A stretch of DNA of 64,000 nt from Sinorhizobium fredii USDA 257 (GTDB lineage Bacteria; Pseudomonadota; Alphaproteobacteria; Rhizobiales; Rhizobiaceae), in assembly GCF_000265205.3 (NCBI RefSeq), contig NC_018000.1, forward strand, positions 3,472,001 through 3,536,000, written 5' to 3'. The notes beneath the pieces were generated by a model. That model worked only from the letters and a program-made list of their open reading frames with translations, was not told the origin of the DNA and ran no database searches. Shown one piece after another: positions 1 through 9,269 of this stretch. The position numbers and the translations under genes are program-made. How positions within the stretch are numbered: position 1 is the first letter of the stretch; each line of letters opens with the position of its first letter.

Positions 1-36
1 GTCCTGCCCGGCGACGAAAAGGCGAAGGCACGGTGA
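1..36 (+). CDS. nuoC: 3' end of NADH-quinone oxidoreductase subunit C (partial)
   Basis: Only the last eleven codons and a TGA stop are visible, reading [11 protein letters not shown]. The assignment is by position: it sits 55 bases ahead of nuoD in the nuo operon, where nuoC (the 30 kDa peripheral-arm subunit) normally lies. The short tail alone does not prove identity. Confidence 0.6.
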   Translation, partial: VLPGDEKAKAR

Positions 37-91
37 GATAAGTCGGCCCGCGGGGTCCCGAGGGGATGCCATCCGGCCTGGAGCAATCGGT

Positions 92-1282
92 ATGACCGAA
101 CACAACGTCCGCAACTTCAACATCAACTTCGGTCCGCAGCATCCGGCGGCGCACGGCGTTCTCCGTCTGGTGCTGGAGCTCGACGGAGAGATCGTCGAGC
201 GCGTCGATCCGCATATCGGTTTGTTGCACCGCGGCACCGAGAAGCTGATCGAAGCCAAGACCTACCTGCAGGCCATTCCCTATTTCGACCGGCTCGACTA
301 CGTCGCGCCGATGAACCAGGAGCACGCATTCGCGATTGCCGTTGAAAGATTGACGGGCACGGAGGTGCCGATCCGCGGTCAGCTCATCCGTGTCCTCTAT
401 TCGGAAATCGGCCGCATCCTCTCGCATCTCCTCAACGTCACCACGCAGGCGATGGACGTCGGCGCGCTGACGCCGCCGCTCTGGGGCTTCGAGGAGCGCG
501 AAAAGCTGATGGTCTTCTACGAGCGGGCCTGCGGCGCGCGCATGCACTCGGCCTATTTCCGTCCGGGCGGCGTGCATCAGGATCTGCCGCATGAATTGGT
601 CGAGGATATCGGCAAGTGGATCGATCCGTTCCTGAAGACCGTCGACGACATCGACGAGCTTCTGACCGGCAACCGCATCTTCAAGCAGCGCAACGTCGAT
701 ATCGGCGTCGTCAGCCTCGAGGACGCCTGGGCCTGGGGCTTCTCGGGCGTCATGGTGCGCGGCTCGGGTGCCGCCTGGGACCTGCGCCGGGCGCAGCCCT
801 ATGAATGCTATTCCGAGATGGAGTTCGACATCCCGATCGGCAAGAACGGCGACTGCTACGACCGTTATCTCATCCGCATGATCGAGATGCGCCAGTCGGC
901 GCGGATCATGCGCCAATGCGTCGATCGCCTGCTGGGCGACGCGAAGATCGGGCCGGTTTCGTCGCTCGACGGCAAGATCGTGCCGCCGAAGCGCGGTGAG
1001 ATGAAGCGCTCGATGGAGGCGCTGATCCACCACTTCAAGCTCTATACCGAGGGCTACCACGTGCCGGCCGGCGAGGTATATGCCGCGGTCGAGGCGCCGA
1101 AGGGCGAATTCGGCGTCTATCTGGTCTCCGACGGCACCAACAAGCCCTACCGCTGCAAGATCCGCGCGCCCGGCTATGCGCATCTGCAGGCGATGGATTT
1201 CCTCTGTCGCGGACACCAGCTGGCCGACGTCTCGGCCGTGCTGGGCTCCCTCGATATCGTGTTCGGCGAGGTGGATCGCTGA
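92..1282 (+). CDS. nuoD: NADH-quinone oxidoreductase subunit D (49 kDa subunit)
   Basis: This is the 396-residue peripheral-arm subunit of complex I that helps form the quinone-binding site. Family signatures are visible: HPAAHGVLR at residues 17-25, [16 protein letters not shown] around 66-81, and the characteristic C-terminus DIVFGEVDR. Length is normal for the stand-alone (not NuoCD-fused) form used by alphaproteobacteria and mitochondria. The ATG at 92 has a GGAG ribosome binding site about nine bases upstream. The stop codon shares one base with the start of the next small gene, so the two are probably translationally coupled within the nuo operon. Confidence 0.98.
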   Translation: MTEHNVRNFNINFGPQHPAAHGVLRLVLELDGEIVERVDPHIGLLHRGTEKLIEAKTYLQAIPYFDRLDYVAPMNQEHAFAIAVERLTGTEVPIRGQLIRVLYSEIGRILSHLLNVTTQAMDVGALTPPLWGFEEREKLMVFYERACGARMHSAYFRPGGVHQDLPHELVEDIGKWIDPFLKTVDDIDELLTGNRIFKQRNVDIGVVSLEDAWAWGFSGVMVRGSGAAWDLRRAQPYECYSEMEFDIPIGKNGDCYDRYLIRMIEMRQSARIMRQCVDRLLGDAKIGPVSSLDGKIVPPKRGEMKRSMEALIHHFKLYTEGYHVPAGEVYAAVEAPKGEFGVYLVSDGTNKPYRCKIRAPGYAHLQAMDFLCRGHQLADVSAVLGSLDIVFGEVDR

Positions 1283-1536
1283 TGCGTCTGGCGCCGCTTG
1301 CCGTTCTCGGATGTGTCGCGCTTGGCCCGGCGGCCCTGGCTCAGGAGGACGTCGGCAGCACGTCGTCGTCGGGGCTGCACGGGGGTTCCATGGCCACGCT
1401 CCTGTCGAAGGGATACGAGATCAAGGCAGCCGTCGCCAATGGCACGCGCTACATCGTCTTTATGCAGAAAGACCAGTCCGCCTATGCCTGCGAATTCGTC
1501 ACGCTGACGAAATCGCGGTGCGGTTCGATTAATTGA
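1282..1536 (+). CDS. Small exported protein encoded inside the nuo operon
   Basis: I do not recognise a named family. The 84-residue product begins with a clear signal peptide (positive start, hydrophobic stretch to about residue 18, likely cleavage after ALA at residue 20), so the mature part of about 64 residues should be periplasmic. Two cysteines near the C-terminus (in YACEF and SRCGS) could form a disulfide. The ATG overlaps the nuoD stop by one base and the gene ends 16 bases ahead of nuoE, so it is co-transcribed with complex I genes. A role in complex I is only an inference from position. Confidence 0.8.
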   Translation: MRLAPLAVLGCVALGPAALAQEDVGSTSSSGLHGGSMATLLSKGYEIKAAVANGTRYIVFMQKDQSAYACEFVTLTKSRCGSIN

Positions 1537-1552
1537 TAAGGTGTCCACTAGA

Positions 1553-2398
1553 ATGTCCGTTCGTCGACTAGCCGAAGACACTGTCCAGCCAGCGGCCTTT
1601 GCATTCAGCAAGGAGAACGCCGCCTGGGCTGAGGCAACGATCAACAAGTATCCGAAGGGCCGCGAGCAGTCAGCGGTCATTCCCCTGCTGATGCGCGCCC
1701 AGGAGCAGGATGGGTGGGTGACGAGGGCGGCCATCGAATCGATCGCCGACATGCTCGGCATGCCCTATATCCGCGCCCTCGAAGTGGCGACCTTTTACAC
1801 GCAGTTCCAGCTGAAGCCGGTCGGATCGCGGGCCCATGTGCAGGTCTGCGGCACGACGCCTTGCATGCTGCGCGGCGCCGAAGACCTGATCAAGGTCTGC
1901 AAGACGAAGATTGCGGCCGAGCCTTTCACGCTGAATGGGAGCGGGACGCTCTCCTGGGAAGAGGTCGAATGTCAGGGCGCCTGCGTCAACGCGCCGATGG
2001 TGATGATCTTCAAGGACGCTTTCGAGGATCTGACGCCCGAGCGGCTCGAGGAAATCATCGACGGCTTCGACGCAGGCAAGGGCGCTGAAATCCAGCCCGG
2101 TCCCCAGATCGACCGCATCTATTCCGCGCCGATCGGTGGGTTGACGACGCTGCAACCTCCGGAAGCCCCCGAAAAGGCGAAGGCGCCTGCCCGGGCCAAA
2201 AAGGCAAAGGACGACAAGGCCAGGGATGAACCGGCGGTGAGCGTGCCGCCGTCGAACGCCGCCAAGCCGAAGACCGCTGCAGACGTTACCAATCCGGCGG
2301 TAAAGACCCCGGCGACCGCGAAGAAAGCGGCGGCGAAGAACGCCAAGATCGAAGGCGAGACGGTCGACAAGTCCAAGCCGGCAAAGAAGCCGCGGTAA
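1553..2398 (+). CDS. nuoE: NADH-quinone oxidoreductase subunit E (24 kDa subunit)
   Basis: Thioredoxin-like subunit of the NADH-oxidising module that carries the N1a-type [2Fe-2S] cluster. The four ligands are visible as C99-x4-C104 and C140-x3-C144. I chose the ATG at 1553 (281 residues) over the GTG at 1541, because AAGGTG at 1538-1543 sits at ribosome-binding distance from the ATG. The conserved core ends near residue 200; the last 80 or so residues are an alanine, lysine and proline-rich tail that is absent from the short E. coli protein and is probably disordered. It lies between the small exported protein and nuoF. Confidence 0.97.
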   Translation: MSVRRLAEDTVQPAAFAFSKENAAWAEATINKYPKGREQSAVIPLLMRAQEQDGWVTRAAIESIADMLGMPYIRALEVATFYTQFQLKPVGSRAHVQVCGTTPCMLRGAEDLIKVCKTKIAAEPFTLNGSGTLSWEEVECQGACVNAPMVMIFKDAFEDLTPERLEEIIDGFDAGKGAEIQPGPQIDRIYSAPIGGLTTLQPPEAPEKAKAPARAKKAKDDKARDEPAVSVPPSNAAKPKTAADVTNPAVKTPATAKKAAAKNAKIEGETVDKSKPAKKPR

Positions 2399-2412
2399 AG
2401 AGGTGATACCCC

Positions 2413-3717
2413 ATGCTCAGAGATGAAGATCGCATCTTTACCAACATCTACGGCCTTAAGGACAAGTCGCTCAGGGGCGCAATGGCGCGCGGCCATTGGG
2501 ATGGCACCAAGGAGTTCCTCGAGAAGGGCCGCGACTGGATCATCAACGAGGTGAAGGCTTCGGGCCTTCGCGGTCGCGGCGGCGCCGGCTTCCCGACCGG
2601 CCTCAAGTGGTCCTTCATGCCGAAGGAAAGCGACGGCCGCCCGCACTATCTCGTCGTCAATGCCGACGAGTCGGAGCCTGGCACCTGCAAGGACCGCGAT
2701 ATCATGCGCCACGATCCGCATACGCTGATCGAGGGCTGCGTTGTGGCAAGTTTCGCCATGGGCGCGCACGCCGCCTACATCTACGTGCGTGGTGAGTTCA
2801 TTCGCGAGCGCGAAGCGCTGCAGGCGGCGATCGACGAATGCTACGATTACGGGCTGCTCGGCAAGAACAACAAGCTTGGCTACGATATCGATATTTTCGT
2901 CCATCACGGCGCCGGCGCCTATATCTGCGGCGAGGAAACAGCACTGCTCGAAAGCCTTGAGGGCAAGAAGGGCCAGCCGCGTCTGAAGCCGCCGTTCCCG
3001 GCGAACATGGGCCTCTACGGCTGCCCGACGACGGTGAACAACGTCGAATCAATTGCTGTCACGCCGACCATTCTGCGGCGCGGCGCCGGCTGGTACAGCA
3101 GTTTCGGCCGCCCGAACAATCACGGCACCAAGCTTTATTCGGTTTCCGGCCACGTCAACCGGCCGTGCACGGTCGAGGACGCGATGTCGATCCCGTTCCA
3201 CGAACTGATCGAGAAGCACTGCGGCGGCATCCGCGGCGGCTGGGACAACCTGCTCGCGGTCATTCCCGGCGGCTCGTCGGTTCCCTGCGTGCCTGGCGCG
3301 CAGATGAAGGACGCCATCATGGATTATGACGGCCTGCGCGAGCTCGGCTCGGGTCTTGGGACGGCGGCCGTCATCGTCATGGACAAATCGACCGACATTA
3401 TCAAGGCGATCTGGCGCCTCTCCGCCTTCTACAAGCACGAAAGCTGCGGCCAGTGCACGCCGTGCCGCGAAGGCACCGGCTGGATGATGCGCGTCATGGA
3501 GCGCATGGTGCAGGGCCGCGCGCAGAAGCGCGAGATCGACATGCTCTTCGACGTGACGAAGCAGGTCGAAGGCCACACGATCTGCGCCCTTGGCGACGCG
3601 GCCGCCTGGCCGATCCAGGGCCTGATCAAGCACTTCCGTCCGGAGATGGAACAGCGGATCGACGAATATACGCGCAATGCGACCTCGCATGGCGCCGTAT
3701 TGCAAGCAGCGGAGTAA
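2413..3717 (+). CDS. nuoF: NADH-quinone oxidoreductase subunit F (51 kDa, NADH/FMN binding)
   Basis: 434-residue flavoprotein subunit that binds NADH and FMN and the N3 [4Fe-4S] cluster. The glycine-rich FMN/NADH motif [13 protein letters not shown] is near residues 54-66, and [14 protein letters not shown] follows in the flavin fold. Cluster ligands are C345-x2-C348-x2-C351 and C391. An AGGTGA site precedes the ATG. It forms the electron input module with NuoE and NuoG. The next gene starts six bases after its stop. Confidence 0.98.
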   Translation: MLRDEDRIFTNIYGLKDKSLRGAMARGHWDGTKEFLEKGRDWIINEVKASGLRGRGGAGFPTGLKWSFMPKESDGRPHYLVVNADESEPGTCKDRDIMRHDPHTLIEGCVVASFAMGAHAAYIYVRGEFIREREALQAAIDECYDYGLLGKNNKLGYDIDIFVHHGAGAYICGEETALLESLEGKKGQPRLKPPFPANMGLYGCPTTVNNVESIAVTPTILRRGAGWYSSFGRPNNHGTKLYSVSGHVNRPCTVEDAMSIPFHELIEKHCGGIRGGWDNLLAVIPGGSSVPCVPGAQMKDAIMDYDGLRELGSGLGTAAVIVMDKSTDIIKAIWRLSAFYKHESCGQCTPCREGTGWMMRVMERMVQGRAQKREIDMLFDVTKQVEGHTICALGDAAAWPIQGLIKHFRPEMEQRIDEYTRNATSHGAVLQAAE

Positions 3718-3723
3718 CGAGCG

Positions 3724-4365
3724 ATGACCGGGACGCGCAATGAAGTACAGGGCATGAAAGCGGCTGCAGTCATTCCTTTTGTGCGGCCCCTGGGCGCCGG
3801 CTCGGCCGATCCTTTCGGCATGGCTGAATGGATGAAGGCCATGCCGGCTGTTCCGCTGATGGCCAATCCTGTGGCCGCCGTGGCGGCGGCGACGGCGCTG
3901 GGCTTCGGCCTGTCGAGCCACTTCGCAGGCGTCATGTTCGGGGCAATGCAGGGGGCTGCAAGTGCCCTGCAGAAAAGCGCCGGCGCGCTCGAACCGGTAG
4001 AATTTGCCGAACCGGCTCCGGCCGTCGCACCGTCGGAGCCCGTAAGCGGGGAGGCCCCGGCCGCGCCTGAAACCCGGCAGGTCCCACCGGCGCCGCCCGC
4101 TGTCGCGAAGCCGAAGGCGCGCGCCGCCAGGAAGCCGGTCGCATCGAAGCCGAAAGGCCGTGCCGATGACGATCTGAAGCGTATTTCCGGGATCGGCCCG
4201 AAGCTCGAGCAGGTCCTGAAAGGCCAGGGCCTTCGCCGCTTCACCGATATCGCCGGTCTGAGCGAGACGGATGTCGCGCGGATCGATGCCGAATTAGCTC
4301 TCAATGGCCGCATCTCCCGGGACGATTGGATCGGGCAGGCGAAGGTGCTGATGCGCGAGAAATGA
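3724..4365 (+). CDS. Helix-hairpin-helix domain protein encoded between nuoF and nuoG
   Basis: The 213-residue product has three parts: an N-terminal hydrophobic, alanine-rich region (about residues 15-75) that includes a possible membrane or amphipathic segment, an alanine/proline-rich linker (about 85-145), and a C-terminal helix-hairpin-helix domain from about residue 149 with the core RISGIGPKLEQVL. Such domains often bind nucleic acid, but proteins of this type embedded in alphaproteobacterial nuo operons have no function that I can name. It starts six bases after nuoF and is followed by a 99-base gap to nuoG. An assembly or stability role for complex I would be inference only. Confidence 0.85.
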   Translation: MTGTRNEVQGMKAAAVIPFVRPLGAGSADPFGMAEWMKAMPAVPLMANPVAAVAAATALGFGLSSHFAGVMFGAMQGAASALQKSAGALEPVEFAEPAPAVAPSEPVSGEAPAAPETRQVPPAPPAVAKPKARAARKPVASKPKGRADDDLKRISGIGPKLEQVLKGQGLRRFTDIAGLSETDVARIDAELALNGRISRDDWIGQAKVLMREK

Positions 4366-4464
4366 CATGACGGCTGCCCGGTCGTCACCATACCGGAAGA
4401 GCCGTGAAGGAATTGTCCGGCGCCACAGAAGGCAGCCGGACGGAAGACAGGATTGAGTACGAAG

Positions 4465-6543
4465 ATGGCAAAGCTGAAAGTCGACGGAAAAGAGATCGAG
4501 GTCCCGGATCATTTCACGCTGCTTCAGGCGTGCGAAGAGGCCGGCGCCGAGGTTCCGCGCTTCTGTTTCCATGAGCGGCTTTCGGTTGCCGGCAATTGCC
4601 GCATGTGTCTGATCGAGGTGAAGGGCGGCCCGCCGAAGCCGGCTGCCTCCTGCGCCATGGGCGTGCGCGATCTGCGTCCCGGCCCGAATGGCGAGGCGCC
4701 GGAAGTCTTCACGACGACGCCGATGGTCAAGAAGGCCCGCGAAGGCGTCATGGAGTTCCTGCTGATCAACCATCCGCTCGACTGCCCCATCTGCGACCAG
4801 GGCGGCGAGTGCGACCTGCAGGACCAGGCGATGGCCTTCGGCATCGACAGCTCGCGCTATCAGGAAAACAAGCGCGCCGTCGAGGACAAGTATATCGGCC
4901 CGCTCGTCAAGACGGTGATGAACCGCTGCATCCACTGCACCCGCTGCGTCCGCTTCACGACGGAAGTGGCGGGCATTGCCGAACTCGGGCTGATCGGCCG
5001 CGGCGAAGATGCGGAGATCACCACCTATCTCGAACAGGCGATGACGTCGGAACTGCAGGGCAACGTCGTCGATCTGTGTCCGGTCGGCGCGCTGACCTCG
5101 AAGCCTTTCGCCTTCACGGCGCGGCCGTGGGAGCTCAACAAGACCGAATCGGTCGATGTCATGGATGCGGTCGGCTCGGCGATCCGCGTCGACACGCGCG
5201 GCCGCGAGGTGATGCGCATCATGCCGCGCGTCAACGAGGAGATCAACGAAGAGTGGATCTCCGACAAGACCCGCTTCATCTGGGACGGGCTGAAGACGCA
5301 GCGTCTCGACCGGCCCTATGTGCGGAAGGACGGCCGCCTGCAGTCGGCGACCTGGAGCGAGGCCTTCCAGGCGATCAGGGCTGCCGTCGACAAGAGCTCC
5401 GGCGACAAGGTCGGTGCGATCGCCGGCGACCTCGCATCCGTCGAGGAAATGTACGCCCTGAAGGAGCTGATTGCCTTGCTCGGATCGCAGAACGTCGATT
5501 GCCGCCAGGACGGCGCAGCGCTCGACCCGACGCTCGGCCGCGCCAGCTACCTCTTCAACCCGACGATCCAGGGGATCGAGGGCGCCGACGCGCTGCTCAT
5601 CATCGGCTCCAACCCGCGCTTCGAGGCTTCGGTTCTCAACGCCCGCATCCGCAAGCGTTATCGCATGGGCAATTTCCCGATCGCCGTGATCGGCGAGCGG
5701 GCCGAACTGCGCTACGAATATGAATATCTCGGCGCCGGTACGGATACTCTCTCAGAGCTTATGTCCGGCAAGGCGAAGTTCTTCGAGACGCTCGAGAAGG
5801 CCGAGCGGCCTCTGATCATCGTCGGTCAGGGCGCGCTCGCAGGGGAGGGCGGCGCTGCCGTTCTCGCCTCCGCCGCGAAGCTCGCCGCCGCGGTCGGCGC
5901 AGTCGGCGCGGACTGGAACGGCTTTGCCGTCCTGCACACGGCGGCCTCGCGCGTCGGCGGTCTGGATCTCGGCTTCGTCCCGGGCATGGGCGGCAAATCG
6001 GCGGCCCAGATGGTCGACGGCACGGACGTGCTGTTCCTGCTCGGCGCCGACGAGATCGACCTCTCGGCGAGGAAGGGCTTCACCGTCTATATCGGCTCGC
6101 ACGGCGACAGTGGCGCGCATGCGGCGGACGTCATCCTCCCGGGCGCGGCCTATACGGAAAAGTCCGGCACCTGGGTCAATACCGAAGGCCGCGTCCAGCT
6201 CGGCAACCGCGCCGGCTTCGCACCGGGCGACGCGCGCGAAGACTGGGCGATCATCCGTGCGCTTTCGGATGTGCTCGGCCGGAAGCTGCCGTTTGATTCG
6301 CTTGGCGAATTGCGTGCGAAGCTCTATGCCGCCCATCCGCATTTCGCAGAGATCGATGGCATTGCCGCTGGTAGCAGCGACGAAATTGCCGCACTTGCCC
6401 AAAAAGCCGGTGAGATGGCCAAATCCGTATTTGCGTCTCCGGTCAAAGACTTCTATTTGACGAACCCGATAGCGCGCGCATCCGCCGTCATGGCCGAATG
6501 CTCGGCCTTGGCGCGCAACAATCTCAAAGCTGCCGCGGAATGA
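4465..6543 (+). CDS. nuoG: NADH-quinone oxidoreductase subunit G (75 kDa iron-sulfur subunit)
   Basis: 692-residue subunit that carries the chain of clusters between the flavin and the membrane arm. Ligands are visible for a [2Fe-2S] cluster (C34, C45, C48, C63), a His-coordinated [4Fe-4S] cluster (H103, C107, C110, C116) and a second [4Fe-4S] cluster (C155, C158, C161, C205). A molybdopterin-oxidoreductase-like domain makes up the rest. I chose the ATG at 4465 (MAKLKVDGKEIEV) rather than the TTG at 4453, because it matches the family start and has ACAGGA upstream. Length matches the shorter alphaproteobacterial/mitochondrial type. Confidence 0.98.
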   Translation: MAKLKVDGKEIEVPDHFTLLQACEEAGAEVPRFCFHERLSVAGNCRMCLIEVKGGPPKPAASCAMGVRDLRPGPNGEAPEVFTTTPMVKKAREGVMEFLLINHPLDCPICDQGGECDLQDQAMAFGIDSSRYQENKRAVEDKYIGPLVKTVMNRCIHCTRCVRFTTEVAGIAELGLIGRGEDAEITTYLEQAMTSELQGNVVDLCPVGALTSKPFAFTARPWELNKTESVDVMDAVGSAIRVDTRGREVMRIMPRVNEEINEEWISDKTRFIWDGLKTQRLDRPYVRKDGRLQSATWSEAFQAIRAAVDKSSGDKVGAIAGDLASVEEMYALKELIALLGSQNVDCRQDGAALDPTLGRASYLFNPTIQGIEGADALLIIGSNPRFEASVLNARIRKRYRMGNFPIAVIGERAELRYEYEYLGAGTDTLSELMSGKAKFFETLEKAERPLIIVGQGALAGEGGAAVLASAAKLAAAVGAVGADWNGFAVLHTAASRVGGLDLGFVPGMGGKSAAQMVDGTDVLFLLGADEIDLSARKGFTVYIGSHGDSGAHAADVILPGAAYTEKSGTWVNTEGRVQLGNRAGFAPGDAREDWAIIRALSDVLGRKLPFDSLGELRAKLYAAHPHFAEIDGIAAGSSDEIAALAQKAGEMAKSVFASPVKDFYLTNPIARASAVMAECSALARNNLKAAAE

Positions 6544-6563
6544 GCGCGAGGGACTAGAGCATC

Positions 6564-7607
6564 ATGGACGCTTTCATTTCGAGCTACGTCTGGCCCACGG
6601 CCATCATCATCGGCCAGTCGCTCCTGCTTCTGGTCGCGCTGCTGGTCTTCATCGCCTATGTCCTGCTGGCGGACCGCAAGATCTGGGCCGCCGTGCAGCT
6701 TCGCCGCGGCCCGAATGTCGTCGGCCCGTGGGGGCTGTTCCAGTCCTTTGCCGACCTTTTGAAATTCGTCTTCAAGGAGCCGGTCATTCCGGCCGGCGCC
6801 AACAAGACGATTTTCCTGCTCGCGCCACTTGTCTCGGTGACGCTGGCCCTCGCGGCCTGGGCCGTCATCCCGCTCAACGCCAACTGGGTGATCGCGAACA
6901 TCAATGTCGGCATCCTCTTCGTCTTCGCCATATCTTCTCTTGAGGTTTATGGCATCATCATGGGCGGCTGGGCGTCGAACTCGAAATATCCGTTCCTCGG
7001 CGCGCTGCGCTCCGCGGCGCAGATGGTGTCCTATGAAGTCTCGATCGGCTTCGTGATCGTCACCGTGCTGCTCTGCGTCGGCTCGCTCAACCTGACGGAC
7101 ATCGTCAATGCGCAGTCGGACGGCCTCGGAACGATGATCGGCCTGCCGGCCTCCTTTCTCGACTGGCATTGGCTGTCACTGTTCCCGATGTTCATCGTGT
7201 TCTTCATCTCGGCGCTTGCCGAGACGAACCGCCCGCCCTTCGACTTGCCCGAAGCCGAGTCCGAACTCGTCGCCGGCTTCATGGTCGAATACGGCTCGAC
7301 CCCGTACATGATGTTCATGCTCGGCGAATACGCGGCGATCTGCCTGATGTGCGCGCTGACGACGATCCTGTTCCTCGGTGGCTGGCTGCCGCCCGTCGAC
7401 ATCTGGATCCTGAACTGGGTGCCGGGCATCATCTGGTTCGTGCTGAAGGCTTCGTTCGTGTTCTTCATGTTCGCGATGGTGAAGGCCTTCGTGCCGCGCT
7501 ACCGCTACGACCAGCTGATGCGTCTCGGCTGGAAGGTGTTCCTGCCGCTGTCGCTGGCGATGGTCGTCATCGTCGCATTCGTTCTGAAGCTCATGGGATG
7601 GGCATGA
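6564..7607 (+). CDS. nuoH: NADH-quinone oxidoreductase subunit H (ND1 homologue)
   Basis: 347-residue integral membrane subunit at the junction of the peripheral and membrane arms, forming part of the quinone chamber. It has about eight hydrophobic segments, with family motifs [15 protein letters not shown] after the first helix and the acidic loop [19 protein letters not shown] near residues 214-232. Mitochondrial counterpart is ND1. It follows nuoG by 20 bases and precedes nuoI. Confidence 0.98.
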   Translation: MDAFISSYVWPTAIIIGQSLLLLVALLVFIAYVLLADRKIWAAVQLRRGPNVVGPWGLFQSFADLLKFVFKEPVIPAGANKTIFLLAPLVSVTLALAAWAVIPLNANWVIANINVGILFVFAISSLEVYGIIMGGWASNSKYPFLGALRSAAQMVSYEVSIGFVIVTVLLCVGSLNLTDIVNAQSDGLGTMIGLPASFLDWHWLSLFPMFIVFFISALAETNRPPFDLPEAESELVAGFMVEYGSTPYMMFMLGEYAAICLMCALTTILFLGGWLPPVDIWILNWVPGIIWFVLKASFVFFMFAMVKAFVPRYRYDQLMRLGWKVFLPLSLAMVVIVAFVLKLMGWA

Positions 7608-7671
7608 TGGCCCCGCAAGCTTCGCTGCATACCGCCGGCTTCTCCCAGGCCGGCACATTTGGAGGTTTATG

Positions 7672-8163
7672 ATGGCCGGTCTTTCGCAAGCCGTCAGCTC
7701 GCTGTTCCTCAAGGAGTTCGTCGGCGCGTTCTTTCTGTCGATGCGCTATTTCTTCCGGCCGAAGGCGACCCTGAACTATCCCTTCGAAAAAGGCCCGGTC
7801 AGCCCTCGTTTCCGCGGCGAGCATGCGTTGCGCCGTTATCCGAACGGCGAAGAGCGCTGCATCGCCTGCAAGCTCTGCGAGGCGATCTGTCCCGCCCAGG
7901 CCATCACCATCGAGGCCGGCCCGCGCCGCAACGACGGCACCCGCCGCACGGTGCGCTACGACATCGACATGGTGAAGTGCATCTACTGCGGTTTCTGCCA
8001 GGAAGCCTGTCCGGTCGATGCCATCGTCGAAGGGCCGAACTTCGAATTCGCCACCGAGACGCGCGAAGAGCTCTATTACGACAAGGAAAAACTGCTGGCC
8101 AATGGCGACCGGTGGGAGCGGGAAATCGCGCGCAACATTGCAATGGACTCGCCCTATCGCTGA
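7672..8163 (+). CDS. nuoI: NADH-quinone oxidoreductase subunit I (TYKY, 2x[4Fe-4S])
   Basis: 163-residue ferredoxin-like subunit bearing the N6a and N6b clusters that pass electrons toward N2. Two CxxCxxCxxxC motifs are visible, starting at C63 ([11 protein letters not shown]) and C103 ([11 protein letters not shown]). Two ATGs stand in tandem at 7669 and 7672; I chose the second, because GGAGG at 7661-7665 is then six bases away and the protein begins MAGLSQ. The N-terminal amphipathic segment anchors the protein to the membrane arm. Confidence 0.97.
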   Translation: MAGLSQAVSSLFLKEFVGAFFLSMRYFFRPKATLNYPFEKGPVSPRFRGEHALRRYPNGEERCIACKLCEAICPAQAITIEAGPRRNDGTRRTVRYDIDMVKCIYCGFCQEACPVDAIVEGPNFEFATETREELYYDKEKLLANGDRWEREIARNIAMDSPYR

Positions 8164-8309
8164 GGCCATCTGCGTAAACGCAGCATCGCGCCGCTCGTAA
8201 GAGGGTGCATGCGGAACGGGTTGGGCACTGGCCGGACGGACTGTCCGGCTTTGCCTCATGGAGTGAGGGCCGCGCCTTCACGCCGAGCAAGACGAAAAAG
8301 GCACCGATC

Positions 8310-8924
8310 ATGGGTCTGCAGGTTCTTTTTTTCTATCTCTTCGCCTTCATCGCAGTGGCGTCGGCATTCATGGTTATCGCGGCAAAGAACCCGGTCTATT
8401 CGGTTCTGTTCCTGATCCTGACCTTCTTCAACGCGGCAGGGCTCTTCCTGCTGACGGGTGCCGAGTTCCTGGCGATGATCCTGCTGGTGGTCTATGTCGG
8501 CGCGGTTGCGGTTCTCTTCCTTTTCGTGGTCATGATGCTCGACATCGACTTCGCCGAACTGCGCGCAGGCGTACTTGAATACGCGCCGGTCGGGGCGCTG
8601 ATCGGTCTGATTCTCGCCGCCGAGCTCATCGTCGTCGTCGGTGGTTCGACCTTCTCTCCGGAGATCGCCAAGGGCATCGCCATGCCGATCCCGGCCGCCA
8701 CCGAACGGACCAACACGGCCGCGCTCGGCGACGTTCTCTACACCCACTACATCTATTTCTTCCAGATCGCCGGGCTCGTGCTTCTCGTCGCCATGATCGG
8801 CGCCATCGTGCTCACCCTGCGTCATCGTGAAAACATCAAGCGCCAGAGCATTCCGCGCCAGGTTGCCCGCTCGCCCGAGACCGCCGTCGAGGTGGTCACG
8901 GTCAAGCCGGGGCAGGGCCTTTAA
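8310..8924 (+). CDS. nuoJ: NADH-quinone oxidoreductase subunit J (ND6 homologue)
   Basis: 204-residue membrane subunit with five hydrophobic helices, counterpart of mitochondrial ND6 and part of the central proton-translocating region. The third helix has the conserved pattern [20 protein letters not shown], which contains the pi-bulge region of the family. The open frame extends upstream to 8205, but the ATG at 8310 gives the normal N-terminus [14 protein letters not shown] 146-base gap separates it from nuoI. Confidence 0.96.
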   Translation: MGLQVLFFYLFAFIAVASAFMVIAAKNPVYSVLFLILTFFNAAGLFLLTGAEFLAMILLVVYVGAVAVLFLFVVMMLDIDFAELRAGVLEYAPVGALIGLILAAELIVVVGGSTFSPEIAKGIAMPIPAATERTNTAALGDVLYTHYIYFFQIAGLVLLVAMIGAIVLTLRHRENIKRQSIPRQVARSPETAVEVVTVKPGQGL

Positions 8925-8953
8925 TCGGGACGCGAGGTCGAGGGATTAGACTT

Positions 8954-9262
8954 ATGGAAATCGGAATCTCCCACTATCTCACCGTCAGCGCCATTCTCTT
9001 CACGCTCGGCGTCTTCGGCATCTTCATCAACCGGAAGAACGTCATCATCATTCTGATGTCCGTGGAGCTCATTCTCCTCGCGGTCAACATCAACATGGTG
9101 GCCTTCTCGGCGTTCCTGAACGACATCACCGGCCAGGTCTTTGCGCTGTTCATTCTGACCGTCGCGGCCGCCGAAGCCGCTATCGGACTTGCAATTCTCG
9201 TCGTCTTCTACCGCAACCGCGGTTCCATCGCCGTCGAAGACGTCAACATGATGAAGGGCTGA
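8954..9262 (+). CDS. nuoK: NADH-quinone oxidoreductase subunit K (ND4L homologue)
   Basis: 102-residue subunit with three transmembrane helices, counterpart of ND4L. The two conserved glutamates that are important for proton transfer are visible in [10 protein letters not shown] (helix 2) and [10 protein letters not shown] (helix 3). It lies 29 bases after nuoJ and seven bases before nuoL, the standard order. Confidence 0.98.
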   Translation: MEIGISHYLTVSAILFTLGVFGIFINRKNVIIILMSVELILLAVNINMVAFSAFLNDITGQVFALFILTVAAAEAAIGLAILVVFYRNRGSIAVEDVNMMKG

Positions 9263-9269
9263 CAGGGCC

